Shown here piece by piece: positions 1 through 8,285 of a stretch of 64,000 nucleotides of DNA. How positions within the stretch are numbered: the first letter of the stretch is position 1; each line of letters begins with the position of its first letter. A program made the translations under genes and the position numbers. The stretch is from NCBI RefSeq assembly GCF_036670015.1, contig NZ_CP137636.1:1776501-1840500 (forward strand), given 5' to 3'. Source of the stretch: Niallia sp. XMNu-256 (GTDB taxonomy: Bacteria > Bacillota > Bacilli > Bacillales > Cytobacillaceae). Below the pieces are notes generated by a model. The model had not been told where the DNA came from and did not search any database. It saw only the letters and a list, made by a program, of their open reading frames with translations.

Positions 1-1
1 T

Positions 2-838
2 AATTCTTGTACTTCTTTTGCACAGACAAAAGCATCATTTGATAAAATGTTGGAACATTCTACACAAAATATCCCAACAGAAATTGTTAAAACGATAAAT
101 GATGATTTTCAAAACCTAAAAACAAAAGTTAAAGAAAAATATGATGTTGAAATCCGTTCTCCTTATGAAGTTTTTTGTAACCCTGCACCACTTACAATCA
201 TTTATACAACTAGGGAGTTTCAACCCTTTGGAGAAACATTTGATCAAACTTACAAATTTGTAGGTCCATCCATCGCTTTACGATCAACCCAAGAAAACTT
301 TGACCTTACCGGAATCAAGGGAAAAAGCCTAATTTACATTTCACTCGGTACTGTCTTTAACCAAGCAATTGATTTCTATAAGCTTTGTTTTAAGGCATTT
401 GGGAACACTGTTCATACTGTTGTTATGTCTATTGGGGAAAAAGCTCAAATAGCTGATTTGGGGCAGATTCCTAAAAACTTCATTGTCAAAAATTATGTTC
501 CACAAACTGAGGTGCTGAAATACGCTAAATTATTTATCACACATGGTGGAATGAACAGTACCCATGAAGGTCTCTATTACGGAGTACCTTTAATTGTAAT
601 CCCACAAAGCGCTGATCAGCCTATAATTGCTCAACAAGTTGCCAATATCGGAGCCGGTATTAAATTACAAATGCAAAACTTAACAGCAAATCAACTGCAT
701 GAAACCGCAGATCATGTGTTAAACCACTCAACTTTACATAAAACTGTTGTGAATATTAGGGAATCCTTTCGAAAATCGGGTGGATATCACCAAGCTGTTG
801 ATGAGATTTTTGAATTTAAAAGTGAATATGATATCTAA
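2..838 (+). CDS. MGT-family UDP-glycosyltransferase, 5' part outside window
   Basis: C-terminal part of a GT1 (GT-B fold) glycosyltransferase of the MGT/YjiC/OleD type, which moves sugar from a UDP-sugar onto small aglycones in the cytoplasm. The frame is open to the first bases of the window, so the N-terminal acceptor domain lies outside; an internal ATG at base 47 is not the real start. The donor-site signature is visible (FITHGGMNSTHEGLYYGVPL, then PQSADQP), as is the interdomain strand LIYISLGTVF. The remaining ~278 residues correspond to about two thirds of a ~400-residue family member. The C-terminus looks complete. Acceptor unknown. Confidence 0.9.
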   Translation, partial: NSCTSFAQTKASFDKMLEHSTQNIPTEIVKTINDDFQNLKTKVKEKYDVEIRSPYEVFCNPAPLTIIYTTREFQPFGETFDQTYKFVGPSIALRSTQENFDLTGIKGKSLIYISLGTVFNQAIDFYKLCFKAFGNTVHTVVMSIGEKAQIADLGQIPKNFIVKNYVPQTEVLKYAKLFITHGGMNSTHEGLYYGVPLIVIPQSADQPIIAQQVANIGAGIKLQMQNLTANQLHETADHVLNHSTLHKTVVNIRESFRKSGGYHQAVDEIFEFKSEYDI

Positions 839-912
839 ATACAAATACTTCTCAATTGCCATCATTGTTGACTTTTTCTTAGTGGACAGCAACTTCTTTT
901 TTAATTGCAGTA

Positions 913-1233
913 ATGCAACAATATCTAGATTGTGGAGTTATACACGGTAAAGTAACTAGGGCGTTCGTTCAACAAGTCATAGTAATTAAAATCTTCAACA
1001 AAACCATCAAACCACCAGTGGGAGGAATCGAAAAAAGACGAGCTAGTTTTTATCAAAGAAATGGATTTAGCCTTAATCAGTGGGGCTATGTTCAACAAAC
1101 ACTTGCAAAAAGAGCAAAGCCCAGTTTCACTTGTATAATGTCTTACCCGAAACCATTACAAGAACAAGAATATCAAACCTTTAAAAACTGGGTATTTAAA
1201 CATGTCTATTCAAATATTAGATTTTTTATATAA
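913..1233 (+). pseudogene. GNAT acetyltransferase 3' relic (copy of the gene at 58.4 kb)
   Basis: The last ~70 codons (RRASFYQRNGF, then QEQEYQTFKNWVFKHVYS) match the C-terminus of the intact GNAT gene at 58389-58898 almost residue for residue, while the first ~35 codons do not resemble it and the acetyl-CoA binding motif is missing. The similarity continues past the stop codon into the same downstream spacer (AATGTGAGTACAG). It is therefore a truncated duplicate and probably not functional. Confidence 0.8.
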
Positions 1234-1377
1234 ACTTGTAGTTACAAAGCGTTACAATATAAAAAAAGCATGGTTTAATGTGAGTACAGGTTGCCGGATG
1301 ATGTAAAAAGTAACCGCTCAAACGATTAAATAAGGCAGAATTTTATAAGATGGTAGAACGGAGTCACTGGGGCGCCC

Positions 1378-1530
1378 AGAATAAGTTTTTGGCCCAAACC
1401 AATATTGCCATAGTACAACCAGAGACAACGATTAAGCATCCAACTGCTCTTGCAATCCGCCGCCGATTAAATCATCAAATGCAATAAAAGCATTCGTTAA
1501 AGCCTCTTTAGAATGAAGTGAAAAACCTTT
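1378..1530 (+). pseudogene. LysR regulator 3' relic (copy of the gene at 57.4 kb)
   Basis: About 150 bp match the last codons of the intact LysR gene at 57402-58316 (ATTGCCATAGTAC..., CATTCGTTAAA..., CTCTTTAGAATG). A premature TAA lies in the copied frame. It sits after the GNAT relic, the reverse of the order in the intact locus, so the duplication was rearranged or two events occurred. No function expected. Confidence 0.75.
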
Positions 1531-1694
1531 TCTTTCACTTTTATATTTTGAATGTAATGGTTAACGTAAACAGTGCTTTCTTTTAATAACGATACTCAAC
1601 AAACGGGCCATTTAATTGAATAAAGTTTTGCTCAAATGATGGAACTTTGAAATAATACTATTGAGTTAAAGAGAAGGAATGGAGTTGAATATTC

Positions 1695-1894
1695 TTGAGT
1701 AATGATAACCCTTCAAAATCAGAAAAATAGCGAGCAAAACATGGGTGTTAGTTATTGCATTATGTTGTTTACTTAGTTTGATTAATAGCTGGGGTAATAA
1801 TTGGATTCTTACAGGTATTTTAGGGTTAGGTGTATTAGTTTGTGGTACGATAGGAATTTTTGATATAAAGCGATCTATAACGAAAAAAAATTAA
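1695..1894 (+). pseudogene. Small two-helix membrane protein, frameshifted
   Basis: A TTG start behind a GGAATGGAG-like site gives about 11 residues and then a TAG. Shifting frame at the preceding AAAA run gives a continuous ~55-residue protein with two hydrophobic helices (WVLVIALCCLLSLI and WILTGILGLGVLVCGTIGIF) and a basic tail, ending just before a strong terminator. One missing A would explain it. Either a decayed gene or a homopolymer error in the assembly. Function unknown. Confidence 0.5.
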
Positions 1895-1917
1895 AAGTCG
1901 GGGACTTTTAATTAAAT
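1889..1917 (+). terminator. Rho-independent terminator
   Basis: Perfect 11-bp stem AATTAAAAGTC / GACTTTTAATT around a GGG loop, AT-rich on both flanks, so it may work in both directions. It follows the small membrane ORF and lies downstream of the minus-strand gene that ends at 1973. Confidence 0.75.
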
Positions 1918-1972
1918 AATTGCACCTTATTTCATGTTTGGCCCATTTAATAGAATAATAGTATATTTACAA

Positions 1973-2821
1973 TTAATTTTCATCCTTCATTTTTCGTAGA
2001 AGCAACCATTCGATTAATCCAGAGAGCACAATAGGCAAAACAATACCTAAAACGATAAAAGGTGTATTTTCACCATTTTGAAAAAAGTCCTTCGTTTGTG
2101 GAAATCTTAATAATAAACCAAAGGTTCCAATACCGAGAAGGAAAGTTAAACCGCCATAGAATTCTCGTTTCTTTTTGAAGGCAACATAAGAAATTGCCAT
2201 GATTAATATAACTATAATGGCTATCCAATCAATAGGGGAAGCAATTTTTACAATACCTTGTTTCGGTGCGTAAAACTGAATAAGGAAAAATAAGCCAAAT
2301 GGAATCATTACCAGGATCCATACTATGAGAAACTTGACGAACTTTGGTAATTGTATTTTTATATAAATACTCAGATGTAACAACTTAAGGACACCATAAA
2401 CCATTGCAATTGATAAGATCCCCGACAACAAGATAGCAAATACGTTTATTTGTAATGTGGGTGCTGCGAAACTACTGACAATGATGTAAAAGGTACTGAT
2501 TATAAAAATCATACCGCTTATTTTAAACATTGATTTCCAGGATGGTTTATCAAATTGCTTTGTTAGTTGATCGACCACTTCTTTCGGATTTTTACCGAAA
2601 TACTCTTCTGCGGATTCACCATGATTTTGCGCTTCTAAAATATCTTGTAATATTGTCATTAACTGTTGTTCTGTTTCTAATTCTTCATAAAAAAATCCAA
2701 ATGTCCGCATATACAGAAGAATATCTTCGTAGTACACTTTATTTTCCGGGGATAGGTATTCTCTAAGCTTGTTATTTTGCTCCACTAATTGTTTGGCTGT
2801 ATTATTTTTCAACTCATTCAC
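1973..2821 (-). CDS. Multi-pass membrane protein, second gene of a padR operon (DUF1129/DUF1048-like)
   Basis: Predicted 282 residues: a ~110-residue acidic cytosolic helical part (LVEQNNKLREYLSPENKVYY, then LETEQQLMTILQDILEAQ) followed by about six membrane helices. This layout is typical of the uncharacterised membrane partners often encoded behind PadR regulators; the family name is from memory. The GTG start overlaps the padR stop codon (GTGA), indicating translational coupling, and I prefer it to longer upstream starts lying inside padR. Role inferred only: stress or envelope function controlled by the neighbouring PadR. Confidence 0.7.
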   Translation of the reverse strand: MNELKNNTAKQLVEQNNKLREYLSPENKVYYEDILLYMRTFGFFYEELETEQQLMTILQDILEAQNHGESAEEYFGKNPKEVVDQLTKQFDKPSWKSMFKISGMIFIISTFYIIVSSFAAPTLQINVFAILLSGILSIAMVYGVLKLLHLSIYIKIQLPKFVKFLIVWILVMIPFGLFFLIQFYAPKQGIVKIASPIDWIAIIVILIMAISYVAFKKKREFYGGLTFLLGIGTFGLLLRFPQTKDFFQNGENTPFIVLGIVLPIVLSGLIEWLLLRKMKDEN

Positions 2822-3144
2822 TCTCCGTTCTTTTCTAAAATCTGATTTACTTTTACCATCAACGAACTCCATTGTTCTTTAAAACCTTCTAATTGTTGTT
2901 CTCCTTCAGGCGTAATAAAGAAGTATTTTCTATTAGGTCCATCTGGTGAAGGAAGCTCCGTACTTTTAATTAGCCCTTGTTTTTCTAACTTTTGCAAGAG
3001 AGGATAAATCGTTCCACCTACAATGGTCGTAAATCCATAATTGCGCATCATTTGTACAAGTTCATAACCATATACTTGTTGTTTTTTAATAATAGATAAT
3101 ACACAGCCTTCAAGTACACCCTTTAATAATTGCGTTTCCTTCAT
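2818..3144 (-). CDS. PadR-family transcriptional regulator
   Basis: A 108-residue winged-helix repressor. The N-terminal half shows the PadR pattern: LEGCVLSIIKKQQVYGYEL (helices 1-2), then GGTIYPLLQKLEKQGLI (recognition helix and wing), then the RKYFFITPEGEQQL wing strand. The short C-terminus fits subfamily 2, which dimerises through one helix. A GAGGTGA ribosome site precedes the ATG. First gene of a two-gene operon with the overlapping membrane protein. Just upstream lies an ATAC...GTAT inverted repeat of PadR-operator type, so autorepression is likely. The inducing signal is unknown. Confidence 0.92.
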   Translation of the reverse strand: MKETQLLKGVLEGCVLSIIKKQQVYGYELVQMMRNYGFTTIVGGTIYPLLQKLEKQGLIKSTELPSPDGPNRKYFFITPEGEQQLEGFKEQWSSLMVKVNQILEKNGE

Positions 3145-3170
3145 TTAATCACCTCACTACTTTGCAATAC

Positions 3171-3259
3171 ATACTAGTTAATACAATGACTAGTATGTAA
3201 AACATATTAGTTAAATATACTGTATCATGCAATTACTAGTTTGTAAAACATATTAGTTA
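3171..3259 (-). promoter_or_regulatory. Putative PadR operator and repeats
   Basis: An inverted repeat ATACTAGT-N10-ACTAGTAT lies 27-52 bases upstream of the padR start, the ATAC/GTAT form typical of PadR boxes. A 23-bp near-perfect direct repeat follows (3191-3213 and 3237-3259, one mismatch, both ending in AACATATTAGTTA), 46 bp apart. Operator function is inferred from position and symmetry. Confidence 0.6.
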
Positions 3260-3447
3260 GATAAAAATTACCATTTGAATCATAATCATTCTGAAAATAT
3301 TGTTTTTTAATAAATGTCCGGATTTTTTATTCAACAAAAGGGCGCTATTGTGGGATAAGAATCTGAGCCCTTTTTAACTATCAAGCCATATTGTGTTAAA
3401 AAAGAGGCATAGGATATAGGAAATAATTTTAGAAGAGGGTTGTTCTT

Positions 3448-3724
3448 TTGAATAATAGAAAAGTAAGTTATATATTAGGAGGACTATCTATTTTATCTAC
3501 GATAATTAGTTTTATATTTTTTTATAATGAGAGGGCCAAATGCTGATATTTATTTTGGAAATACTATTTTCTGCAATTTATCAGTTCTTGGTATTCTATT
3601 AGCCATATTCTCTGTGGTGATATCCAAGCGCCTTGTTCTTTTTATAATCGGAATACTGGGAAACGGCTTTGTTTTGGTTTGTGCTATGCTCTTATTATTA
3701 GCAATGGGACTTAGCGAACCATAA
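3448..3724 (+). pseudogene. Small membrane protein split by a T-run frameshift
   Basis: A TTG start after an AGAGGG site opens a frame (VSYILGGLSILSTIISFIFF) that runs into a T7 tract at 3517-3523. Removing one T joins it to the downstream frame (MRGPNADIYFGNTIFCNLSV, then more hydrophobic helices) to give ~92 residues with about three membrane segments and the end LAMGLSEP. The 277-nt length is one base more than a multiple of three, as expected for a single insertion. Decay or homopolymer error. Function unknown. Confidence 0.6.
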
Positions 3725-3779
3725 TCTTTATTCTATGCAATTATCAGGCGCATTAAGAAATACCAGGAGGGAGGAATGT

Positions 3780-3806
3780 GAAACGTGTGGACGGTTTTCA
3801 CGTTTC
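3780..3806 (+). repeat. REP-like palindrome, diverged copy
   Basis: A 27-bp unit GAAAC-N17-GTTTC with the internal core GGACGGTT, the same architecture as copies at 48.68 and 50.12 kb. About five substitutions separate it from the 50.12 kb copy, several of them in symmetric positions that keep the hairpin. Confidence 0.6.
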
Positions 3807-3942
3807 GCTTTGCCCTAGGTGACCGATTTGATGTCTCTACAGTTGCAGTCAAATCTACAATTGAAGATCTTAAGCTATTAAGTAGTAATGTTTTTTTTCG
3901 TTCTACATAAAGTATCCCCAACTCTTTTATGATGTATTTTTC

Positions 3943-4003
3943 ATAAAATCAAAGCATTCGTGAAACCCTCTTTAGAATAAAGTGAAGGATATTTAGAAGG
4001 TTT
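3943..4003 (+). pseudogene. Third relic of the LysR 3' end
   Basis: About 55 bp resembling the last codons of the LysR gene at 57.4 kb (AAAGCATTCGTGAAAC, CTCTTTAGAATAAAGTGAA, then TATTTAGAAGG for TACTTAGAAAA). It is closer to the relic at 1.48 kb in carrying an extra A in AAAGCATTCG. No open frame of its own. The DNA before it (3811-3940) holds nothing recognised. Confidence 0.5.
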
Positions 4004-4042
4004 ATAGAATTTGAAACTTTATAGTTTTTCCTACCGAATTAA

Positions 4043-4267
4043 AGTCAAGTTGATTATGAACGGAAGATAACAATTGATTTGGAAAGTGTGTTAGGAATGA
4101 ACTATGAATATAAAGAGACAAAAAGGAAATATAAGTTATGTGTTTCGATTAGAGATCGAGGAGAGAATTCATTACTTGAGGTGGAAATAAAAGGAAATAA
4201 CGTAAAGATCGTAACGAATGTTCGAAATGAAAAAACAACACATTTCGAAATTTGCAATAATTGTTGA
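4043..4267 (+). pseudogene. Truncated ORF of unknown family
   Basis: An open frame without a credible ATG or ribosome site begins right after a TAA and reads KITIDLESVLGMNYEYKETK, then KYKLCVSIRDRGENSLLEVE and a basic stretch. Its end overlaps the next relic in another frame, so it looks like a fragment of a lost gene joined to a copied 3' end. I do not recognise the family. Confidence 0.35.
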
Positions 4268-4379
4268 TTATAAACTATTTGATTTATCACGAAAAAAAGA
4301 AATAGTTCTTTATAGTAATGAAATAGCAGTCCCTTTGTTGGTCAGTATTGACTATATTTCAACTCTAAAGAAAAAATAA
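4251..4379 (+). pseudogene. 3' relic of the Tubby-like gene (copy of 33.5 kb)
   Basis: The last ~40 codons (DYKLFDLSRKKEIVLYSNEI, ending ISTLKKK) match the C-terminus of the intact gene at 33095-33607, with scattered silent and replacement changes. The upstream three quarters of the gene is absent. A diverged partial duplicate without a start. Confidence 0.75.
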
Positions 4380-4569
4380 AAAATACATAACATTACTAAC
4401 TTTAGATTATGGTTATTAATTGAGGATAAATAAGTAATGATTGTGAAACCGTATACTTAAATTAATGAGCGCTTTAGTTAAATAAAGACATTCAACAATC
4501 TGGTCATTTAGTCGAAGAAGGACATGGTAAGCTTAATTACAGATTAAATGGTTAAAAGGAAGAACCTAA

Positions 4570-5337
4570 ATGACGATTGATAAAGCCCTTGAACAAAATA
4601 TTGAAAGTACAAAGAAAAAAGCAAAATGGGGATGTCTTACTATTGCCGTACTTATATTAAGTCCAATCATTTTATTTATAGGCTGGTTTTCTTACGGTAT
4701 GTATTTCAAGGAAGTTACACTTGTGAATAGTCATTCTCCAAACAATATTCATACGATTAGAGTTGTTCAAAAAGGTTCGGCTTTTTTCTTTGGTCCATCT
4801 TCCGTCAGAATTAAATACGGTTGGTGGAAACATTTAGATAAAAGTATTGCCAATGATGGAAAAAATCTCGATTCCTCAAACGTTTCAGTTAGTTGGAAAA
4901 GTGATAATGAAGCAACGATTACTTTATATGGCGAAGAACAAGAACCTGAAGTTGTGGAATTTAAAATACCGAATAAATTCAATGATTCTGCTGTTGATGA
5001 TAAATCAGATTCAAAAACTTTTGAAGAAGTACAAGAAGAACTCGGTTCCTTCACTTTTAAAGCAAGTGAATCTCCAAATCTAATAAATATTATTGAGTTT
5101 AGAGAAATAACAAAATCCAAAGGACCAGAACCTAGCTCAACTGTAAGAATCTACTATGGGAAAAGGGGCAGCATATTAGAAAAATATAAAGAATTTACTC
5201 CTACACAAATGTATACACCTGACAACTTCAACGCTTATTGGAAAAATGATGAAAAAGTTACGATTGATGTAAAAAGGGAAAATGAAAAAGGAGAAATCTA
5301 TATCGAGGACACCATAGAGATTGATTTGTCAAAGTAA
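4570..5337 (+). CDS. Membrane-anchored protein with two similar extracytoplasmic halves (DUF5412-like)
   Basis: 255 residues: a basic cytosolic N-terminus (~22), one membrane helix (CLTIAVLILSPIILFIGWFS) and an extracytoplasmic domain. The pattern HTIRVVQKGSAFFFGPSSVR, then KYGWW, with a later strand WKSDNEATITLYG, recalls DUF5412; this family call is from memory. The second half repeats the plan: SSTVRIYYGKRG, then YWKNDEKVTIDVKREN, suggesting an internal duplication. A degenerate intergenic repeat lies just upstream. Surface role unknown. Confidence 0.7.
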   Translation: MTIDKALEQNIESTKKKAKWGCLTIAVLILSPIILFIGWFSYGMYFKEVTLVNSHSPNNIHTIRVVQKGSAFFFGPSSVRIKYGWWKHLDKSIANDGKNLDSSNVSVSWKSDNEATITLYGEEQEPEVVEFKIPNKFNDSAVDDKSDSKTFEEVQEELGSFTFKASESPNLINIIEFREITKSKGPEPSSTVRIYYGKRGSILEKYKEFTPTQMYTPDNFNAYWKNDEKVTIDVKRENEKGEIYIEDTIEIDLSK

Positions 5338-5475
5338 ATTAATTTCTTTACATGTTATAAAATAGAAAATAATCCAGGTATAAATATTATCAAAAAAGAT
5401 GGATCGCCCGTCTTCTAGAATTTTATGATAATAAAATTGGTAATACTTACTAGTAGAAGAAAGAGGGGGAAATCA

Positions 5476-6171
5476 TTGAAGCTATTAAAAGGATTCAGTA
5501 TTTTATTATTTGGAGTTCTTCTGTTAAGTGCTTGCAGTTCAGAAAGTTCCGTAGAAAAGGCCGAAGAACCAAAGAAAGAGGGAGCTAAAAAAGAAGAAGT
5601 AAAAGTAGATTATGAGATTGTTTTAGATGAAAATTTTGAAAAAACAGAGCAAAGAGAAATCAGAGCTACAACAGAAGCAACCAAAGAGATTGAATTTGAA
5701 ACAATAACGAAAGAAATTAAAGAAGAGTATAAGGATAAAGGCTTAGACTCAATCCATGTATACATACATGCTCCTGCTGGTAATTCGTTTGGGCAGCTAA
5801 AAGCACATTCTTTTATTGCTTATACGCAAAAAGGAGCCGCTCAAACGGGATTAGATAAGCCAGACTCTTATAAAATTGAAGTGGCGGAAGTAAAAGAAGA
5901 AGCCAGTAATGAGGATAGCAATGAACCATCCGATGAAGAATGGCAAGCTTCTTTCCAACGAATAGCAATATCTGAAGCTGGTAGATATGTAGAGTTAAAA
6001 GAAAAGGGAACACTTGCAGCTGACCGCCTAGAAGAGCATGCAGGAGTTGTCCAGCAGCAAGCCGATAAATTGACAGACCCAGCCAAGAAAGAACAGTTTA
6101 CAAAGCTTGCTGCTCTTATAAAAGAGGACAAACTAGAGGAAGTAAAAGCATTAATTAGTGAATTACAATAA
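5476..6171 (+). CDS. Secreted lipoprotein, acidic and lysine-rich
   Basis: 231 residues from a TTG start placed seven bases after an AGAGGGGG site; a longer upstream frame lacks a ribosome site. It has a lipoprotein signal peptide (LLKGFSILLFGVLLLSAC, lipobox LSAC) followed by a Glu/Lys-rich linker and a mixed domain containing VYIHAPAGNSFGQLKAHSFI. The C-terminal ~60 residues are helical (EEHAGVVQQQADKLTDPAKK). Anchored to the outer leaflet of the membrane. No enzymatic motif seen; function unknown. Confidence 0.82.
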   Translation: MKLLKGFSILLFGVLLLSACSSESSVEKAEEPKKEGAKKEEVKVDYEIVLDENFEKTEQREIRATTEATKEIEFETITKEIKEEYKDKGLDSIHVYIHAPAGNSFGQLKAHSFIAYTQKGAAQTGLDKPDSYKIEVAEVKEEASNEDSNEPSDEEWQASFQRIAISEAGRYVELKEKGTLAADRLEEHAGVVQQQADKLTDPAKKEQFTKLAALIKEDKLEEVKALISELQ

Positions 6172-6227
6172 AGAAATCCCCAGCTTTAAAAGTGGGATAT
6201 TGTATTGCATTATTGTTTGATCATTAG

Positions 6228-6401
6228 GTCTGCGTCACAGGGACACCCCGAATAATGCTTAGGCCACCAGGATTCAATACACTAGCAGTTCGTGTGTACT
6301 ATGAAGCGTCGTAAGCAATCTATCAATTGGCTACACCTGTTATATTAATTATTATTCTAGTATCCGTTATTCCGTTAAGATATTTATTGAAAAAAACTTA
6401 A
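6228..6401 (+). pseudogene. ABC transporter permease 3' relic (iron/thiamine type)
   Basis: The frame reads VTGTPRIMLRPPGFNTLAVR, then VYYEAS and a stop, then in the same frame AIYQLATPVILIIILVSVIP and LRYLLKKT. RPPGFNTLAVR followed by a last hydrophobic helix is characteristic of the C-terminus of two-domain BPD permeases (FbpB/ThiP type). Only ~58 codons remain, with one in-frame TAA, and nothing upstream resembles the rest of the gene. Confidence 0.6.
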
Positions 6402-6566
6402 CTATGTTCAAAACGAGCTGCTTCTTAGCAGTTCTTTTTTGTGTATAGAAAGCTAAAGTCATAATGCAAATCGTTCCTCGTATCTCTCATTTATGTTACA
6501 ATAATGTAGAATTCCGAAAAGACAAAATAATACAAAAACGTTTATTCGCAATTAGGAGGCTAACAG

Positions 6567-8024
6567 ATGAACATTAAAACAAAACAAACTTACTACAAGC
6601 TTTTCATTAATGGAGAATGGGTTGAGGCACAAGAGAGTGCAACATTTGAAGTGGTCGATCCAGCAACAAATGAAGTGATTGCTCATGTTGCAAAGGGAGA
6701 AGAAAAAGAAGCGACTTTAGCCGTTGATGCTGCTGCAGAAGCGTTCAAAACATGGTCAAAAACACCAGCAAGAAAAAGAGCAAACTTGATGTGGGATCTG
6801 TATGATAAAGTTCTTGAAAATGAAGAAGAACTTGCTCAATTGATTACAAAAGAGGCTGGAAAACCATTAAAACAAGCTCGTTTGGAAGTGAAAAATGGAG
6901 CAGAGTATATTCGCTGGAATGCGGAAGAAGCGCGTAGAGTTTACGGAACGACTGTTGAGTCAACATTCCCAAGTAAGCGACTTCATATAAAGAAAGAAGC
7001 TGTAGGACCGGTCGCTGCTATTACTCCTTGGAATTTTCCATTTAGCATGATTGCAAGAAAAATAAGTCCTGCAATTGCAGCAGGTTGTACGATTGTTTTA
7101 AAGCCAGCAGAACAAACGCCATTGTCAGCGATTAAATTCTTTGAAATTGCTGCGGAAGTTGGCTTTCCGAAAGGAGTGATGAACTTAGTAACAGGCACAC
7201 CAAATGCGATTGGAGATACGTGGTTATCAGATAAACGCATTCGCAAAATCACATTTACTGGATCAACAGCCGTTGGGAAAATGCTGTATAAGAAAGCTGC
7301 CGATCAAATGAAGCGTGTATCAATGGAGCTTGGTGGACATGCACCTGTGATTGTGTTTGATGATTGTGATCTTGATGCCGCGGTGAAACAAATCGCGGGA
7401 AGTAAGTTCAACAACTGTGGACAAGCATGTATTAGTCCAAATCGCATTTACGTACAAGAGTCGATTATCGATGAATTCACAGAGAAGCTTGAGAAAATGG
7501 TTGCTCGGTTGAAAGTAGGACATGGATTGAACGACAATAGTGATGTTGGTCCGCTAATTAATGCTAGTGGATTAGAAAAAGTAAAGAGCCATGTAAACGA
7601 TGCCGTTGAAAAAGGAGCGACTGTTGTAACGGGCGGTGAACCTTTTGCTGAAAACGGTTGTGAAAATGGATTCTTCTATATGCCTACGATTTTAAAGGAT
7701 GTCAATGAAACAATGAAAATCGCTAATGAGGAAACGTTCGGCCCAGTAGCTCCGATTCTTTCATTTACGAGTGATGAAGAAGTGATCGAGAAAGCCAATG
7801 ATACCGATTATGGACTCGCAGCGTATATCTTCACAACGAATTTATCTCGTTCACATAAAGTATCAGAAGCGCTTGAGTACGGAATGGTCGGGGTTAATGA
7901 TACGCTGCTTGCTCAAGTAGAAGGAGCGTTTGGCGGTGTGAAAGAAAGTGGAATTGGTAGTGAAGGTGGACCAGAAACGTTACGAGATTTCTTAGAATCG
8001 AAATTTATTTCTACAACAATATAG
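6567..8024 (+). CDS. gabD: NAD(P)-dependent succinate-semialdehyde dehydrogenase-type aldehyde dehydrogenase
   Basis: 485 residues, full length for the ALDH superfamily. Seen: PWNFPF, cofactor-loop FTGSTAVGK, general base in ELGGHAP (Glu253) and catalytic Cys288 in NNCGQACISPNR, plus EETFGPVAP and the C-terminal GVKESGIGSEGG. The closest group is GabD, which oxidises succinate semialdehyde to succinate (GABA shunt). The NNCGQAC motif differs from the B. subtilis GabD version, so another aldehyde is possible. ATG follows a GGAGG site; a strong terminator follows. No gabT neighbour in view, so the substrate is not supported by context. Confidence 0.9.
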   Translation: MNIKTKQTYYKLFINGEWVEAQESATFEVVDPATNEVIAHVAKGEEKEATLAVDAAAEAFKTWSKTPARKRANLMWDLYDKVLENEEELAQLITKEAGKPLKQARLEVKNGAEYIRWNAEEARRVYGTTVESTFPSKRLHIKKEAVGPVAAITPWNFPFSMIARKISPAIAAGCTIVLKPAEQTPLSAIKFFEIAAEVGFPKGVMNLVTGTPNAIGDTWLSDKRIRKITFTGSTAVGKMLYKKAADQMKRVSMELGGHAPVIVFDDCDLDAAVKQIAGSKFNNCGQACISPNRIYVQESIIDEFTEKLEKMVARLKVGHGLNDNSDVGPLINASGLEKVKSHVNDAVEKGATVVTGGEPFAENGCENGFFYMPTILKDVNETMKIANEETFGPVAPILSFTSDEEVIEKANDTDYGLAAYIFTTNLSRSHKVSEALEYGMVGVNDTLLAQVEGAFGGVKESGIGSEGGPETLRDFLESKFISTTI

Positions 8025-8030
8025 GACTAA

Positions 8031-8066
8031 AAAGCCAACGGACTCGATAGGTCTGTTGGTTTTTTG
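8031..8066 (+). terminator. Terminator of the aldehyde dehydrogenase gene
   Basis: Stem AGCCAACGGAC / GTCTGTTGGTT with a short loop followed by a T6 run, seven bases after the stop codon. Confidence 0.9.
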
Positions 8067-8285
8067 CTATGTTAGCATTGTTAAAATGGTTAAAGATGTA
8101 GCTTTGAAAATAAGTCGTACCGTTTTGACTCTTTGGAATACAGAACTGCTCTATTTTTGATTCGAACTACAATTCTATCATTTTTAAAAAACTGGAAGGA
8201 GTTCCTCTGATTATAAAGAATATATAATTATGGATGAATATAAATCACCATGAATAAACATACAGATAAGGGGAAGAGGATTTTC

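Noticed and set aside
8250-8285. Upstream ATG as start of the M28 peptidase
   Set aside because: Would place the GGGAAGAGGA ribosome site inside the gene and put a charged stretch before the signal peptide.
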